Positions 7,585 to 18,506 of a DNA stretch of 45,037 bases are shown in pieces. How positions within the stretch are numbered: position 1 is the stretch's first letter; every line of letters starts with the position of its first letter. Origin of the DNA: Cyanophora paradoxa (taxonomy: Eukaryota > Glaucocystophyceae > Cyanophorales > Cyanophoraceae). Location: assembly GCA_004431415.1 (NCBI GenBank), contig QPMI01000700.1, positions 1 to 45,037 of the forward strand. Direction: 5' to 3'. Under the pieces are notes generated by a model. The model did not search any database and was not told the origin of the DNA. It saw nothing but the letters and a program-made list of their open reading frames with translations. Position numbers and translations under genes: made by a program.

Positions 7585-10500
7585 TCACGAAAACCCGGTA
7601 CGCGTCTGCATAGTGAAGGACTGACGTTTGCGCCGCTGAGCCGCCTGCCTGCCCAGCACATCGCTCATCGTATCCTCCACGCATGCAAGGTACTTGCGCT
7701 TTCTGTTCTGCATAGCTCCTCCATCACGCACGCTTGAGATCTTCCTGACGCCCCTGCATGTCTCGAACAGGTACCTTGCAACTCGCCGGGCCTGCATTGC
7801 GATGGCCTTTACCGACTTGTACTTGGCGGGATCGAAGCGCGGGCACTTCGGGTCCACACTCTGCAGCTCGCGGTAAGCCGCTCGGCCTTGCTCTGACGTC
7901 AGCCCGCGACACAGCTCATCGACCCACAGGACGTCCTTTGCTCGGTCGCCCTCGCCCGTCCAGCCAATCGCCCTGAATACGGCCACGAGCTTCGAGAGGT
8001 AAAGCCGGTCGCTCGACGGCTCGATTCCTTCGATGCTGTGACCGTCCAGGAGCACCAGGCTCGCCTTCGCCTTGAGGCCAAGAGAGTAGCGCGACTCCCA
8101 CATCCACTCGACGTCCCCGCGGTGAGCGTCGCAGGGTCCAGCACCATGAAATCCGCGATTGACTGCCTCGCCAGGGAGAGGACGGTCTCGAACGCCGTGC
8201 CCTCGAGTGAGCCATCCCAGGACTCGGCAAGGGCCAAGATCTGCGGCACGTCCATCAGTGCGGCCTTGTGCACCCAGTCGATCTCCATTTTCTGTCGCTC
8301 TTGCTCTTTCCTTGCCGAGGGCTTGCCCTGATCCGCCGTGGTCCACAGGTTCTCGGACGGGCCGACGGAGAGCTGGCGGAGCGGGCGGCGACGCTCAGGT
8401 GCCTGGAGGGCATGGAGGCGCGCCTGTCTCCGTTGTGCTCGGCTTTCAGATCCAGGTACGTCTCCACTGCGGGCGCCTCGGTGGGTGGCCGCGGCCGCCG
8501 GGGCCGCCGCCTGACTCGCGCCAGTGTCGTGCAGCATCCGAGGCGCGAACGGGCGTCACGCTGCACCGCCGAACGGACAGCAGCAGGTGCTCGCCCCCTT
8601 CACCCCTGTGCCTTCGCCCTGGCCCCGCAGCCGCCTCACACGGAACAGCAGCTGTACGATGTCGTCGGCCTCCAGTAGGGGCATCTTGGCGTCGAAGATT
8701 CCGTAGATCTTGTCGAAGTGCGCATCCGAGAAGTCCACGCCCGCCCCCAAGGCCGACGTCGCAATGACTGCGTCGCAGGTCTTGTAGCCGCCCTCCTCGG
8801 CCAGATCGAGCTTCTTCACGCGGGCCCTGCCGTCGTCGCTGTAATCAAACTGTTTGTCTTTTGCCTGCCCTATGACGATTCCGATTGTGAAGGGCCCGGG
8901 GGCGCAGGCTGGGTCTCGCTCCAAGATCTCGGTGGCCTGCTTCTTAAGTGCGCTTGCCAATGCCTGCGCCCGGCCTGTCGTCTCGACGATGATCATGGCG
9001 CGCAGGCCGCCGGGGCGGCACCTTGACATCAGGTCACGCTCGACGGCGGTGGGGCTGTCGGACAGGCGTATCCGCCAGTCGCAGGTCCGCCGGTGGTTGA
9101 AGAGGAGGGCGAGCCGAGCCCCTGTGGACGCCGCCGACTTGCCGAGGAAAGCAAGGTCCGTGGGCCTCACGTAGCCGTCCAGCGCGACGATTTCCTGTGC
9201 GCCCTCGATTCCCGCCAGAGACGGGCGCAACGCAGGTTGCGGGGGAGGCTCCGCGCCCCAAGCCCGCCGGCCACGGGCTCCAAGGTCGAGCTCAAGGTGA
9301 AGTGCCGCATGAGGGAGGAGAGCTCGTCGAGCACGACCAGGAGGCCCCCGCCGCCGCCCTCGCCCAGGTCCTCGAGCCCCTGCCAGTCGTCCTGCACCTT
9401 GTGAGCCGAATCGATCGTGCAGATGACGACCTGGATCCTCGGATCGCGGAAGCCCCACGTCCCGTGAGCGCTCTGGGGGTCCTTGGGGCGCCAGACGTCC
9501 GAGTAGAGCACGGCGACCGAGGGGAGGGAGGCTTCGTCAAGGCGGCGCTTGAGGTCGCGAGAGAAGGCCCGACGGCAGGTGAGCACGAGGATTTTGCGCT
9601 TCAACTCGAGCGCCGGCCGTACATAGGCTTCAATCAGCGCCTTCGTCTTCCCCGTGTTGAGCCCGCTGCAGATGACGTCGATCCGACGGAGCGCCCCGGG
9701 ATCGGGCCTCAGCTCGCCAAAGGTCGACTCCAGCAGCTCGGGGCTCAGGTACCGCTCGTCCACCTCTCTCACCGCAAATGGGGCATGGCCGACGGATCGC
9801 AGGGCAAGGAGGAGGGACGGAAGGGCGGTGTCGAGGGAGATGCCGCGCCGAAGGTCCGTTGCGTAGGCTTTCGTCTTGGCGCCGCCTCCTCCATCTGAGA
9901 GCCTCGCCTGCAGGCTGAAGTTCCAGATCTGGAGCTCCAGGCGGGAGTTCGGACGCGCCTCCACCTCGAGCTCGAAGGCCAGCGACCCGTCGGGCTCCGT
10001 CCGCGCCTGCAGCACCCTCGACGGCTCCAGGCGCAGGTGCACTCCGAGCTCATCCCCTGCCCTCTCCAGCTCGCCCGAACCGATGTGCTGCCCCGCAGGA
10101 GAGCGAGGGCCCGCTCTAGGATCTCGCCGGCCGCCTGGTCTCCAGCGACCTGTACCCCAGCGGCCTGCTCTGTACCCCTCTCACCGGCGCCTTGTTCCTC
10201 TGTCCCTCCATCGGTCCCTCTCCGCTGGCCCGCCGCCTCCGTCCCTTCTTCGGGCAAGTCGTCAAAGAAGTCCGCGGGCAGATCTTCCAAGAAGTTCGCA
10301 GGCAGGCCCACAGCGGGAGCCCCTTTAGCTCGGCGCAGGCTTACCCCCCCGTCAGGCTCGATGCAGAGGCGGAGCTCCGACCCAGGCGCGAGGCCGCCGA
10401 AGAGCCAAGAGAAGATGGTGGAGGCCTCGGCGCCCTGCAGAACGAAGTGCACGCTCTGTCCATCCTCCAGCTCGCGGGAGAAGCTGACGCCCCCCGTCCG

Positions 10501-10731
10501 GCCCACGACAGCCTTCGCGGCATCGCAAGCCGACTCGCCGGGCGCAACCTGGCAAGGATTCACGCCCGGGGCGTTGCTTAGAGCGTAGACTACCCCCATC
10601 GCAGGCGACCAGGCCTTGGAGACCGAGACGAACGGGAAGCATGCAAAGAGATCCTCTTCCTCGGCATCTAGATCTGCCTCCTCGGCGAAGGGCAGCTCGT
10701 CTAGCAAGTTGACGTGCATAATGTTCGTTTT
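7585..10731 (-). pseudogene. origin-binding-protein-like SF2 helicase, multiple frameshifts
   Basis: Ordered helicase motifs run along the minus strand. Motif I is CSGLNTGKTKALIEAYV (about 9610-9665). A following strand contains LVLTCRRAFSRDLKRRL. Motif II is LVVLDELSSL with VVICTIDSAHKV just before it (about 9315-9440). Motif V is TSALGAGVDFSD and motif VI is DIVQLLFRVRRLR (about 8630-8770). The RRAFS and DSAHKV features are hallmarks of herpesvirus-type replication origin-binding helicases (Pfam Herpes_ori_bp family). An acidic N-terminal region (LPFAEEADLDAEEED) precedes the helicase, and a ~250-residue C-terminal part ends in a Lys/Arg-rich tail at 7585. About six frame changes are needed (near 10100, 9250, 8590, 8520, 8430 and 8110), several at G or C runs. 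I chose the internal Met of MHVNLLDELP as likely start; the frame is open to 10821. Confidence 0.7.
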
Positions 10732-10901
10732 GATTTCGCAGTTGATATGCATGAGTGCTTCAGAAAAAGTCGAGTGCAGCACAACCGACGGCCTGGCGGG
10801 CAGGAGGGGTTGGGTGATCACAGCCCTGCTAGGGGGTACTCAATATCATGGCATCTAGAGGGCCGGGGTACAGGCAAGAGCTCGAGCTCTGCAGACTTGC
10901 G

Positions 10902-10956
10902 GGATGTGACCACCTCTTGGAAACTTCTATTAGAACTTTTCACGAGGTGGACACAA
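10902..10956. repeat. 55-bp direct repeat with inverted arms, right copy
   Basis: This is the partner of 3013-3067 with three mismatches, in the same orientation. It lies just upstream of the origin-binding helicase gene and overlaps the 3' end of the HNH-like ORF. The arm sequence GAGGTGGACAC is a better inverted match to GTGACCACCTC than in the left copy. Confidence 0.75.
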
Positions 10957-11542
10957 CATGTACAGCTGGGCGACTTGCAGAGTGCACATCCTTCGCTTCA
11001 GCTATCTTGTGCGCCTTTGCTATCGCATCATGAGCGGCAAGGCCGTACTCTATCACTGCCGGTTGGCCTGGGCGAAAAGAGACGCGCCAGTAGCGGCTTT
11101 CCTTTGATTCTGCAGACAGCTCGTCAATCATTGCTTGGACTTGGCTCTGTTCGTAGGCTCGCTTCCTCCTCTTTGTCAGACACTTGCCTTTGTTGCTTGG
11201 AAGCTTGTCGCCTGCCACAGGAACCGCCCCAAGCCGACCTCCACAGTCCATGAGCCGTAGATTCTCCCTGCGCAAGTCCAGCTTGCACCCGCTGATGCTG
11301 TCGACGCGCCAGTCGTCGTTGGGCAGGCCGAGGGGGTACCCAAATAGAAAATGATGAGCATAGGCCACATTCCCGTCTGGCGATACTGTGTACGGCCAGC
11401 TCTGTCCATCCGCAGAGGCTACTCGCCATTGGTACATCCAGAGCGCTGGTGCCCGTCGCTTGTCTACTGTGAAGCTCGTGTAGCCCCCGTTTGGGAGAAG
11501 GGCGAAGATAAAAGCTGCACCCCAATCAAATGATTCAGACAT
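10940..11542 (-). CDS. HNH-endonuclease-like protein with altered active-site motif
   Basis: This is an intact 200-residue frame starting MSESFDWGAAFIFALLPNGG. The central part (about residues 61-100) has the layout of homing-type HNH nucleases: AHHFLFGYPLG, then a short loop, then VDSISGCKLD and RRENLRLMD. In the family the second element is normally VDHIDG-like with a catalytic His. Here Ser replaces it, so cleavage activity is doubtful. The C-terminal third is basic (KCLTKRRKRAYEQ). The last residues (VHVVSTS) are encoded inside the right 55-bp repeat, as if the ORF had been truncated or fused there. HNH genes commonly travel with viruses and mobile elements. The reading of the fold rests on the motif layout only. 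Confidence 0.6.
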   Translation of the reverse strand: MSESFDWGAAFIFALLPNGGYTSFTVDKRRAPALWMYQWRVASADGQSWPYTVSPDGNVAYAHHFLFGYPLGLPNDDWRVDSISGCKLDLRRENLRLMDCGGRLGAVPVAGDKLPSNKGKCLTKRRKRAYEQSQVQAMIDELSAESKESRYWRVSFRPGQPAVIEYGLAAHDAIAKAHKIAEAKDVHSASRPAVHVVSTS

Positions 11543-11954
11543 ATTGCAAATGATGCCGCTGGCTAGCGCTGCCGCACTTGAAGTGCTGCTTCAAGCTAAG
11601 CTCACTTTGCCCTAGGCTCAGAAAATGTTGGGCCGAATCAGAAGCTGGCCCGACCGAGAGGGGTACAGCACTTAGTTAGCACCCCAGTGGAGTCAGCCCC
11701 CACGGGGCCCCAGAGGGGTAAGGCAGTCTGTTAGCAGCTGTGCTTGTTGGTGTTCGCGAGGCGCGAGGGGTACGCTGACTGTTGCTCCCCGCATAGGTTA
11801 GTGCTAGCCCCCCCCCTGTTAGTGTCGGGTGTACGAGATCGCAATATAACACTCAAATCTCCGTGATGCGTGTCTCACGCAAACCTCCGAGGGTTAACAA
11901 TGGATTCATAAAGCTCGAGAGCTGGCGGTTCGCGGATTCCAGGTCGACGCCCTC
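11543..11954. other. no gene seen; short degenerate GAGGGGTA repeats
   Basis: There is no credible ORF. GAGGGGTA followed at a short distance by a TTAGCA- or TTGCT-like motif recurs three times (about 11658, 11714 and 11766), spaced 52-57 bp apart. Its significance is unknown. Confidence 0.4.
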
Positions 11955-12288
11955 ATATATATTCCATGGGAAATGTCGAGATTCGAGGAGATAATGGGAA
12001 TAATGTCAAAACCGGGCCCCGGCTCATCTCAGCAGAATTTCGCCAGAATCTTCGTGATTCTCGAGATTGTGCGCGAATTTCGGAGGAAATGTCAAAACCG
12101 GAAACCGGCGTGGCCCGAATTCTCGCCGGAATCTCACCAGAATTTCGCCAGAATTCGAATATCCGTGATTCTCGAGATTGTGCGCGAATTTCGGGGGAAA
12201 TTTCAAAACCGGAAACCGGCGTGGCCCCGAATTCTCGCCGGAGTCTCTCCAAAATTCCGCCAGAATATTCGTGATTCTCGAGATTGTG
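11955..12288 (+). repeat. 334-bp interspersed repeat, copy 1
   Basis: It is identical to 19155-19488 except for one base (12202 T versus 19402 G), with no indels. The element is itself built from about three degenerate 106-111-bp units carrying CGTGATTCTCGAGATTGTG. It starts at ATATATTCCATGGG. Open frames inside it are products of the repeat and are not treated as genes. Confidence 0.95.
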
Positions 12289-12600
12289 TCCCCTGGGTCT
12301 TGGTGCCGCCCTCTTCGTCGGGCCCGAGGGTGCCCCCAGCGCCACCCCGCCCCCTCCATCCCCGCCGCCTCCTCCTGGGCGCGCGGGCGCCGACTCTGCT
12401 GCGCGTGCACGCGCCGACTCTGGGCCATTCATGGCCATCTCCCACTATAGCTAGTAGAATGGGGCAGGAAGTGACACTGTCCTGACAATATTTAATGTAA
12501 ATAGTGTCAGATTAAAAGTGTCGGCCGGCCTGACACTACTTGGAGCGGGGCTTCTCTTCTAGTGATCTACAGCAGTCACTGAGTCTCCTACTGCACTAAA
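12289..12600. other. non-coding spacer with alternating TGACACT/AGTGTCA motifs
   Basis: There is no convincing gene. At 12471-12540 the heptamer TGACACT or its complement AGTGTCA occurs four times in alternating orientation, with minor variation. They include a 21-bp near-palindrome (12517-12537) centred on GGCCGGCC. It could form a cruciform or be the end of a small element. Confidence 0.5.
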
Positions 12601-13134
12601 CAAGAACTAACGAACTAACGAACAAAATGAACGAGGGAGGAGTGATCAGAGAGGGGCACACATATTACAGACGTCGACAGGACAAGTATTGAATTGCACT
12701 GCAGCGGGCCACGAACGGAAAGCGACCGGCCGCGGGCCGAGCTCAGGATCAACGCGAGCAGCTTCGAATTCGCGAGCACTGGCCATGGGGACCTGGCCGG
12801 GGCCCTCCGCAGGACCCGCCCCGCTGCGCATGCTCGGGGCCCCCAGAGGCGAGGCGCCAGCAGCGGGTCGACCCGCGGCCGCGCGGGGCTGCCGGCGCCG
12901 GGGAAGGCCGCGCGGGGCCGCGCGCCAGGAAGGCCGCCGGGGGCGGGCGGCGGGGCGCGGGGCGAGGATGGTGGGGCGTCGACGTCGGTGGCGAACGAAG
13001 GGGGTGGACTCCGGGAGGGGGTCTGCGGGACGGGCGGGTGGGCGGGGCGGGCGGGGCCCGAGAAGCCAAGGAGGAGGCGGACGTGGGTGAAGGAGCAGGG
13101 CGGGGGGGCGCGGGTTGGGGCGGGGCCGGGGCGG

Positions 13135-14965
13135 TCAGGGCGGGAGGAAGAAAGTGTCGTCGAGGGAGACCACCTCGCCCCGCACCTGCCGCCCCGCCCT
13201 CGGCCCGAGAGGCGGGGGCGGGGGCGGGGCCGGCGCGCGCCCGCGTGTGGTTGTGCCGCAGGAAGGTCGCCAGCTCGGCGACCAGGCGCCCGATCTGCAG
13301 CGCGGAGCGGGGCGCTCGGCGGGCGGGGCGGGGGCGGGGGGGCGGCGGACGTTGCTTGAGAAGGTGACGACGGAGGCGCCGCACGTCGCCAGCGCCACCA
13401 CGTCCACCATCGCCGCCTGCCCGCCCCGCCCCGCCTCGCCCGCGGCCCCGCGGAGGGGCGCGGGGGGCCACCTTCCACTCGCGCGTGCGCGTCCCGCCCC
13501 TCCGCCGCTCCGCAGGTGGCTCGCGTGGTCGAAGACCTGCCCCGCCGCCCTGAGACGCGGCTGGCCATGGCCGGCGGGGCCCCACCCACCGCGCGGTCCT
13601 TGTCGGGGGCGTGGAGGAAGGTGTAGCGCGGCCCGTACGCCCCCGCCTCCTCCCGCAGCACCGCTGCCTCGTCTGCCCCCGCCCCTCGCCCCCCGGCCCC
13701 CGGAGGGGGGCGTGGGGGCAGGCGGACCCGTTGCGACGAAGAAAAGGGTCGTGTTGAGGGCGCGGAGGAACGGCTCCGCCCGCTCCACGTACTGGCCGGG
13801 CCGCCCCCCGGTCGGCCCCGCCCGCGGGGGCGCAGCGGGCGCCGCACCCGGGCCAGCGGCAGCGGCCTCGCCTCCGACCTCTTGTCCTGCCGCCTGCCCC
13901 GCCCGCTCGGCGGCGGCGGGCGTGGGGCGCAGGGGCGGGGCGGGGCGGACCGGACGTGGATGGAGACGCAGGGGGCGCCGGGGGCGAGGCCGGCGGCGCG
14001 CAGGCCCTCCTCGAGCCAGGCCGCGCCCCGCGCGTTGGAGCGCAGCAGGAAGGCGACGGCCTGCCGCGCGTGCGAGTGAGGGGCGCCCGCGCGGGTCGCT
14101 CGCCCGGCCTTCAAGGCGCGCCTGGGCGCGGGCCCACTCGGGGCCCCACTTCTCGAAGCCCGGGGCCGCGCCTCGCCGGGGGCCGCCACGGAGCGCGCGA
14201 GCGCCGCGTCGCTCCACGCCGCGAAGTCGTAGTAGAGGACCGTCTTGTTCGCCTGCGCCCCGCCGCCGGCTCGCCCGAGGCGGGGGGCGGGTGGGCCGGA
14301 GCGCGGCGCGCCTCGTGCTTCCCGAGCGATATGGGCGCCGCCCCGCTCTGCAGGTCCCCAAGGTCCGAGAGGCTGCCCCGCGCCGGCGCGTGAGGCGGGC
14401 TGGGGGAGGTGCGCCGCGCCGCCGCGTCGGCGCGTCGGCGCACGAGCAGGTGGAGAGCGGGAGCATGCGGCAGCCGAGGCAGCGGCACTCCTCCGCGCAG
14501 AGATCGTGGTCCGCGTACCTGCCGCCGGGCGCCCGCTCTCGGCTCGGGCGGGGAGGGGCAGACTCTGAGAGGGGCGGGCGCGACGCGCGCACAGCCAGTC
14601 CTGGTGCGGGCCACCAGGAGCACGCGCCGCGTCTTGAGCACGATCCCCAGAGCGAGGCCGTGTGGTGGAGCTCCGAGCCGAACCCTGCGCCCGCCGCCGG
14701 CCCGCGCACTAAACCCGGGGTCACGGCCGCAGGGCGTGCGGGATGCGGCGCGCGCGCCTGCGGCGCCGAAGCGAAAGAGGAGGATCTGAGACACGCGGGG
14801 GCTGCAATCCTCGCGGGCTCGGTACTGGTTCCGGTAGATGACGCGCTGCCAGGCTGGGGCGTCGGCACGGCCGCGGGTCGACGTCAGACGGCAAGACGCG
14901 GCCGCTGGGCGGCTCGCGATCGGGTCGACGCCGCAGCAGGTCGAACGCACCCGAAACTCACGCAT
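13135..14965 (-). pseudogene. alpha-1,6-fucosyltransferase-like (GT23) gene, frameshifted
   Basis: Landmarks of FUT8/GT23-type fucosyltransferases appear in the right order on the minus strand but in changing frames. They are WQRVIYRNQY (about 14825-14857), ILLFRFG (about 14775), GFGSELHHTA then LALGIVLKTRRVLLVA (about 14605-14686), a Cys-rich piece ending LPLSTCSC (about 14448), TVLYYDFAAWSDAALA (about 14200-14245), AAWLEEGL and APCVSIHVR (about 13950-14040), YVERAEPFLRALNTTLFFVA (about 13735-13795), YGPRYTFLHAPDKDRAVGG (about 13580-13640), DVVALATCGASVVTFSSNV (about 13355-13410), RLVAELATFLRH (about 13255-13290) and a final VSLDDTFFLPP before TGA at 13135. GT23 enzymes transfer fucose from GDP-fucose to glycans in the Golgi lumen. 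At least five shifts interrupt it, and the residue after IHVR is not the usual Arg. It is probably a pseudogene, or very GC-rich sequence with base errors. The start is uncertain. Confidence 0.65.
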
Positions 14966-15059
14966 CGCTTCCACCTGCTCGTCGTTCGCGCGTCCCGAGC
15001 CGAGGGCGAGCGAGTAGAGGAAGACGTATCGATATCGCGCACAGCGAGAATTAACTCGG

Positions 15060-16398
15060 GTGTATCTTAAGTAAAACCCGAGATACCATTTCAGTGAAAC
15101 GGACACGCAATGATGAGTCCGAAATACCATTTAAGCTCATCTCGGCAGGCATCTAAGCTTATTTAAGCTTATCTCGCAGGCCTGTGACCGGAGCACCCGT
15201 CCACCCGCGCCGCGCGCCCACCAGCGAGCAGCCAATCTCGATTGCACTCACTCTCTAGCTAGCTAGCTATCAGATGCCTGAATGGTCTCGCTAGCTAGCT
15301 AGCTACACCTACATCGCGCCTCGTTGACCACCTCTTAGCTACTCGCAGCGCCATCCGCGCAGCGCCATCGCCCACTTGTCCAGCCGCCGGCGCCGCTCCA
15401 TGTGCTCCACCACATCCGCGGCGCCTCGTTGCGCGTGCCGCGGTGCCGCCAGGCGCCTGCACGCGCGAAGTCACGGCAAGGCGCGGCACCTAAGCTCAGC
15501 GCGGGACGGGAAGCTATAGGATGGACCGGCCTGGCGCGCTTGCTAGCAAGCATTGCTAGCTAACGTGGCGCAGCCTGGGGCGCGCGCGTACCTGGTGCCA
15601 GAGGGCCCGGCCCGCGGAACGCGGAACGCAGGCCTAGGGAGACCACCGAGGGCTCCTTTACGGAGTAGTCAGATCACTTAGCAAATCCGATGGCAGGACG
15701 GTGTCTTGGGCACTTGTTCGAACCTGCCATCGCGTCTCGGTCCAGAGCGTCGGAATTCGCGTCTCGGTGCTCGGAAGGGTTGCTGTCCGCCCTCAAGAGC
15801 TAGTTAGCCAGCGTGGCACCAAGTGGACGGCGGGAGACCGACCGCAGCGGGTGTCCGTTGAAGCCGATGAACGGAAGCCGATGACCAAGGACCTGCGCGT
15901 GAAGAGGACAGGAATGCGCTAGGAGTCGCGGTTCAATGCTGTTGCTCGGGCGGCGGCCAGCGAGGCCTGCGGGACGAAGACGTTGACGAAGGCTTTTTGG
16001 ATGTGTACCCTGTCCAATCGCGTACTGGTACCCCGGTCCCGCAGCTGCATTGCTGCTGCAACCATGTGCAATGGTCCCGCAGCTGCATCCCATCGTGCAG
16101 CTGAGCGCGTGCAAGCATACGTGTGCGAGGATGCCAAGGATGCCAAGAACTGGCGCGGCGCGATGTGGCGACAGGCAACCGATACACAGCCCGAGCCGCT
16201 AACGAGCGAAAAGCTTCGTGCGTGCCACTTCTAATACAATCTCTCCTATGAGTCCCCAGGGCTGAGTACTCCGTGGCGCAGGGAGACTCGGCGACGCAGC
16301 GCAGATGCTGACGCAGCGCGATCCATGCGGGACCCGCCCTTCCGGCAAGCGATATAAACAGTTCGTACCACTTTCAGGAGTTTTCTCATAGACAAGTC
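15060..16398. other. gene-poor spacer with (CTAG)n runs
   Basis: No supported gene is present. Runs of CTAG/GCTAGCTA occur at about 15254-15270 and 15290-15304. A short motif (ATACCATTT, then AAGCTCATCTCG) recurs around 15080-15175. A minus-strand frame at 15919-16146 has weak coding character and is not called. A TATA-like GATATAAAC lies at about 16350. Confidence 0.5.
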
Positions 16399-16414
16399 AT
16401 GGGGCCGCCGCATA

Positions 16415-17750
16415 GGGCCGAGGCGCGGCCAGGCGGAGCGGAGGCGCGCGCGGCGGCGCGGCTCGCCGGGCGGGGCGGAGGCGCGGCGGGCGGCGGCGAG
16501 GCTCACTGCACGCCGCGTAGGCGCGGCGGGCAGCGGCGCGGCTCTCTGGGCGGGGCGGAGGCGCGGCGCGCGGCGGGCATCTCGCCGGGCGGCGCGGGAG
16601 GCGCGGCGGGCGGCGACGAGGCTCGCCGCACGCGGCGGAGGCGCGAAGGGCGGCAGCGAGGCTCTCCGGGCGGGGCGGAGGCGCGGCGGGCGGCGACGAG
16701 GCTCGCCGCACGCGGCGGAGGCGCGACGGGCGGCGGCGAGGCTCTCTGGGCGGGGCGGAGGCGCGGCGCGCGGCGGGGCATCTCGCCGGGCGGCGCGGGA
16801 GGCGCGGCGGGCGGCGGCGAGGCTCTCCGGGCGGGGCGGAGGCGCGGCGGGCGGCGGGGCATCTCGCCGGGCGGCGCGGGAGGCGGCGCGGGCAGCGGCG
16901 CGGCTCTCCGGGCGGGGCGGAGGCGCGGCGCGCGGCGGGGCATCTCGCCGGGCGGTGCGGGAGGCGCGGCGGGCGGCGACGAGGCTCACTGCACGCGCGG
17001 GAGGCGCGGGCGGGCAGCGGCGCGGCTCTCCGGGTGGGGCAGAGGCGCGGCGGGCGGCGGGGCATCTCGCCGGGCGGCGCGGGAGGCGCGGCGGGCAGCG
17101 GCGCGGCTCTCCGGGCGGGGCGGAGGCGCGGCGGGCGGCGACGAGGCTCGCCGCACGCGGCGGAGGCGCGACGGGCGGCGGCGAGGCTCTCTGGGCGGGG
17201 CGGAGGCGCGGCGCGCGGCGGGGCATCTCGCCGGGCGGCGCGGGAGGCGCGGCGGGCGGCGGCGAGGCTCTCCGGGCGGGGCGGAGGCGCGGCGCGCGGC
17301 GGGGCATCTCGCCGGGCGGCGCGGGAGGCGGCGCGGGCAGCGGCGCGGCTCTCCGGGCGGGGCGGAGGCGCGGCGCGCGGCGGGGCATCTCGCCGGGCGG
17401 TGCGGGAGGCGCGGCGGGCGGCGACGAGGCTCACTGCACGCGCGGGAGGCGCGGCGGGCAGCGGCGCGGCTCTCCGGCGGGGCAGAGGCGCGGCGGGCGG
17501 CGGGGCATCTCGCCGGGCGGCGCGGGAGGCGCGGCGGGCAGCGGCGCGGCTCTCCGGGCGGGGCGGAGGCGCGGCGCGCGGCGCGGCATCTCGCCGGGCG
17601 GCGCGGGAGGCGCGGGCGGGCGGCGGCGAGGCTCGCCGCACGCGGCGGAGGCGCGGCGGGCGGAGGCGCGGCGGGCGGCGGCGCGGCGGGCGGCGGCGCG
17701 GCGGGCGGCGGCGCGGCGGCGCGGCGGGCGGCGGCGCGGCTCCCCCGCTC
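16415..17750 (+). repeat. ~40-bp GC-rich minisatellite with higher-order structure
   Basis: The block is built from three ~40-bp variants, recognisable by GAGGCTCTCCGGGCGGGGCG, GGCATCTCGCCGGGCGG and GAGGCTCGCCGCACGCGG. The GGCATCTCGCC variant recurs at intervals near 80, 120, 160 and 200 bp, all multiples of 40. The sequence is almost free of A and T, so long frames stay open on both strands in several phases. Those frames give Arg/Gly/Ala strings and are not evidence of a gene. Confidence 0.9.
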
Positions 17751-17755
17751 AATGT

Positions 17756-18505
17756 GTGCAGAGATTTTGATGTGATTTTGACTAGCCTAGTAGCTCCAAA
17801 TTTGCTTTGTCTCGCATTGACACATGGCGTCATTTACGACATGTGTAGGGGACATGCATATATATGTGCACGTGATCATGAGGGCACGCCACAGCGAGGC
17901 GGGTTACGTGGCGGCACGGCGGTCGCGATCGCGGCGCCGGGGCATATATAGTGAGGCACGTGGGGGCACGGCAGCGGGGCATAGTACGAGTGCGCCGCGG
18001 CGGCATGGCCGTGGGGGCCCAGGGCCCGGGGCACGTGCACTATAGCTAGCTCTAGGCGGCACCTGGCCGTAATAATTTCCGAAATCTCGTTCCAACAAGC
18101 GATGCCCTGTTAATGAGTGACATATGAGGCTTGTTTAAGCCTTTATATGATGCAACACACATGCTGTTGTTGACTGGGAATGGAGTCACTCACCCGGTGA
18201 CCGACTCGGCGAGGTCAGTTTTCATGATGACAGAGTTGGATGAGGTCATGATCAAGATGCCATGATGTCAGGCTTGAGAGCTCGTCAGACGTTTTGGCGG
18301 GCTCTTACAGGTTAGATTACTTTGCGAGTCCCGACCTTTTTATATATCCTGAAAGTTCTTTTCATTGTCCTTCTTATGATGTACTCTGATGTAATAGAGC
18401 TCAATTCTATCCAAAGATATTCAGTTCGAAAAGAAACTTCTGTGGATGGCACATGGTGCCCTGGTCTCGCTCTTGCCATCCCACTAGGGCCCGGGCACCC
18501 CCGCA
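17756..18505. other. spacer, nothing recognised
   Basis: This is a mixed-composition sequence without a credible ORF, RNA gene or repeat. A few scattered TATATA-like tracts are present. Confidence 0.4.
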
Positions 18506-18506
18506 T

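Noticed and set aside
12694-14800. Long plus-strand Arg/Gly-rich ORFs
   Set aside because: They are antisense to the ordered fucosyltransferase-like motifs on the minus strand.
15700-15740. Possible tRNA gene, from GGTTCGAAC on the minus strand
   Set aside because: The B-box match is incomplete and no A-box or cloverleaf could be drawn.
15919-16187. Minus-strand frames of 75-84 codons
   Set aside because: Coding character is weak, with no recognisable motif or splice partner.
16399-17775. Plus-strand 458-codon and minus-strand 478-codon genes
   Set aside because: Low-complexity Arg/Gly/Ala or Arg/Pro/Ala strings from a 40-bp minisatellite open in several frames.
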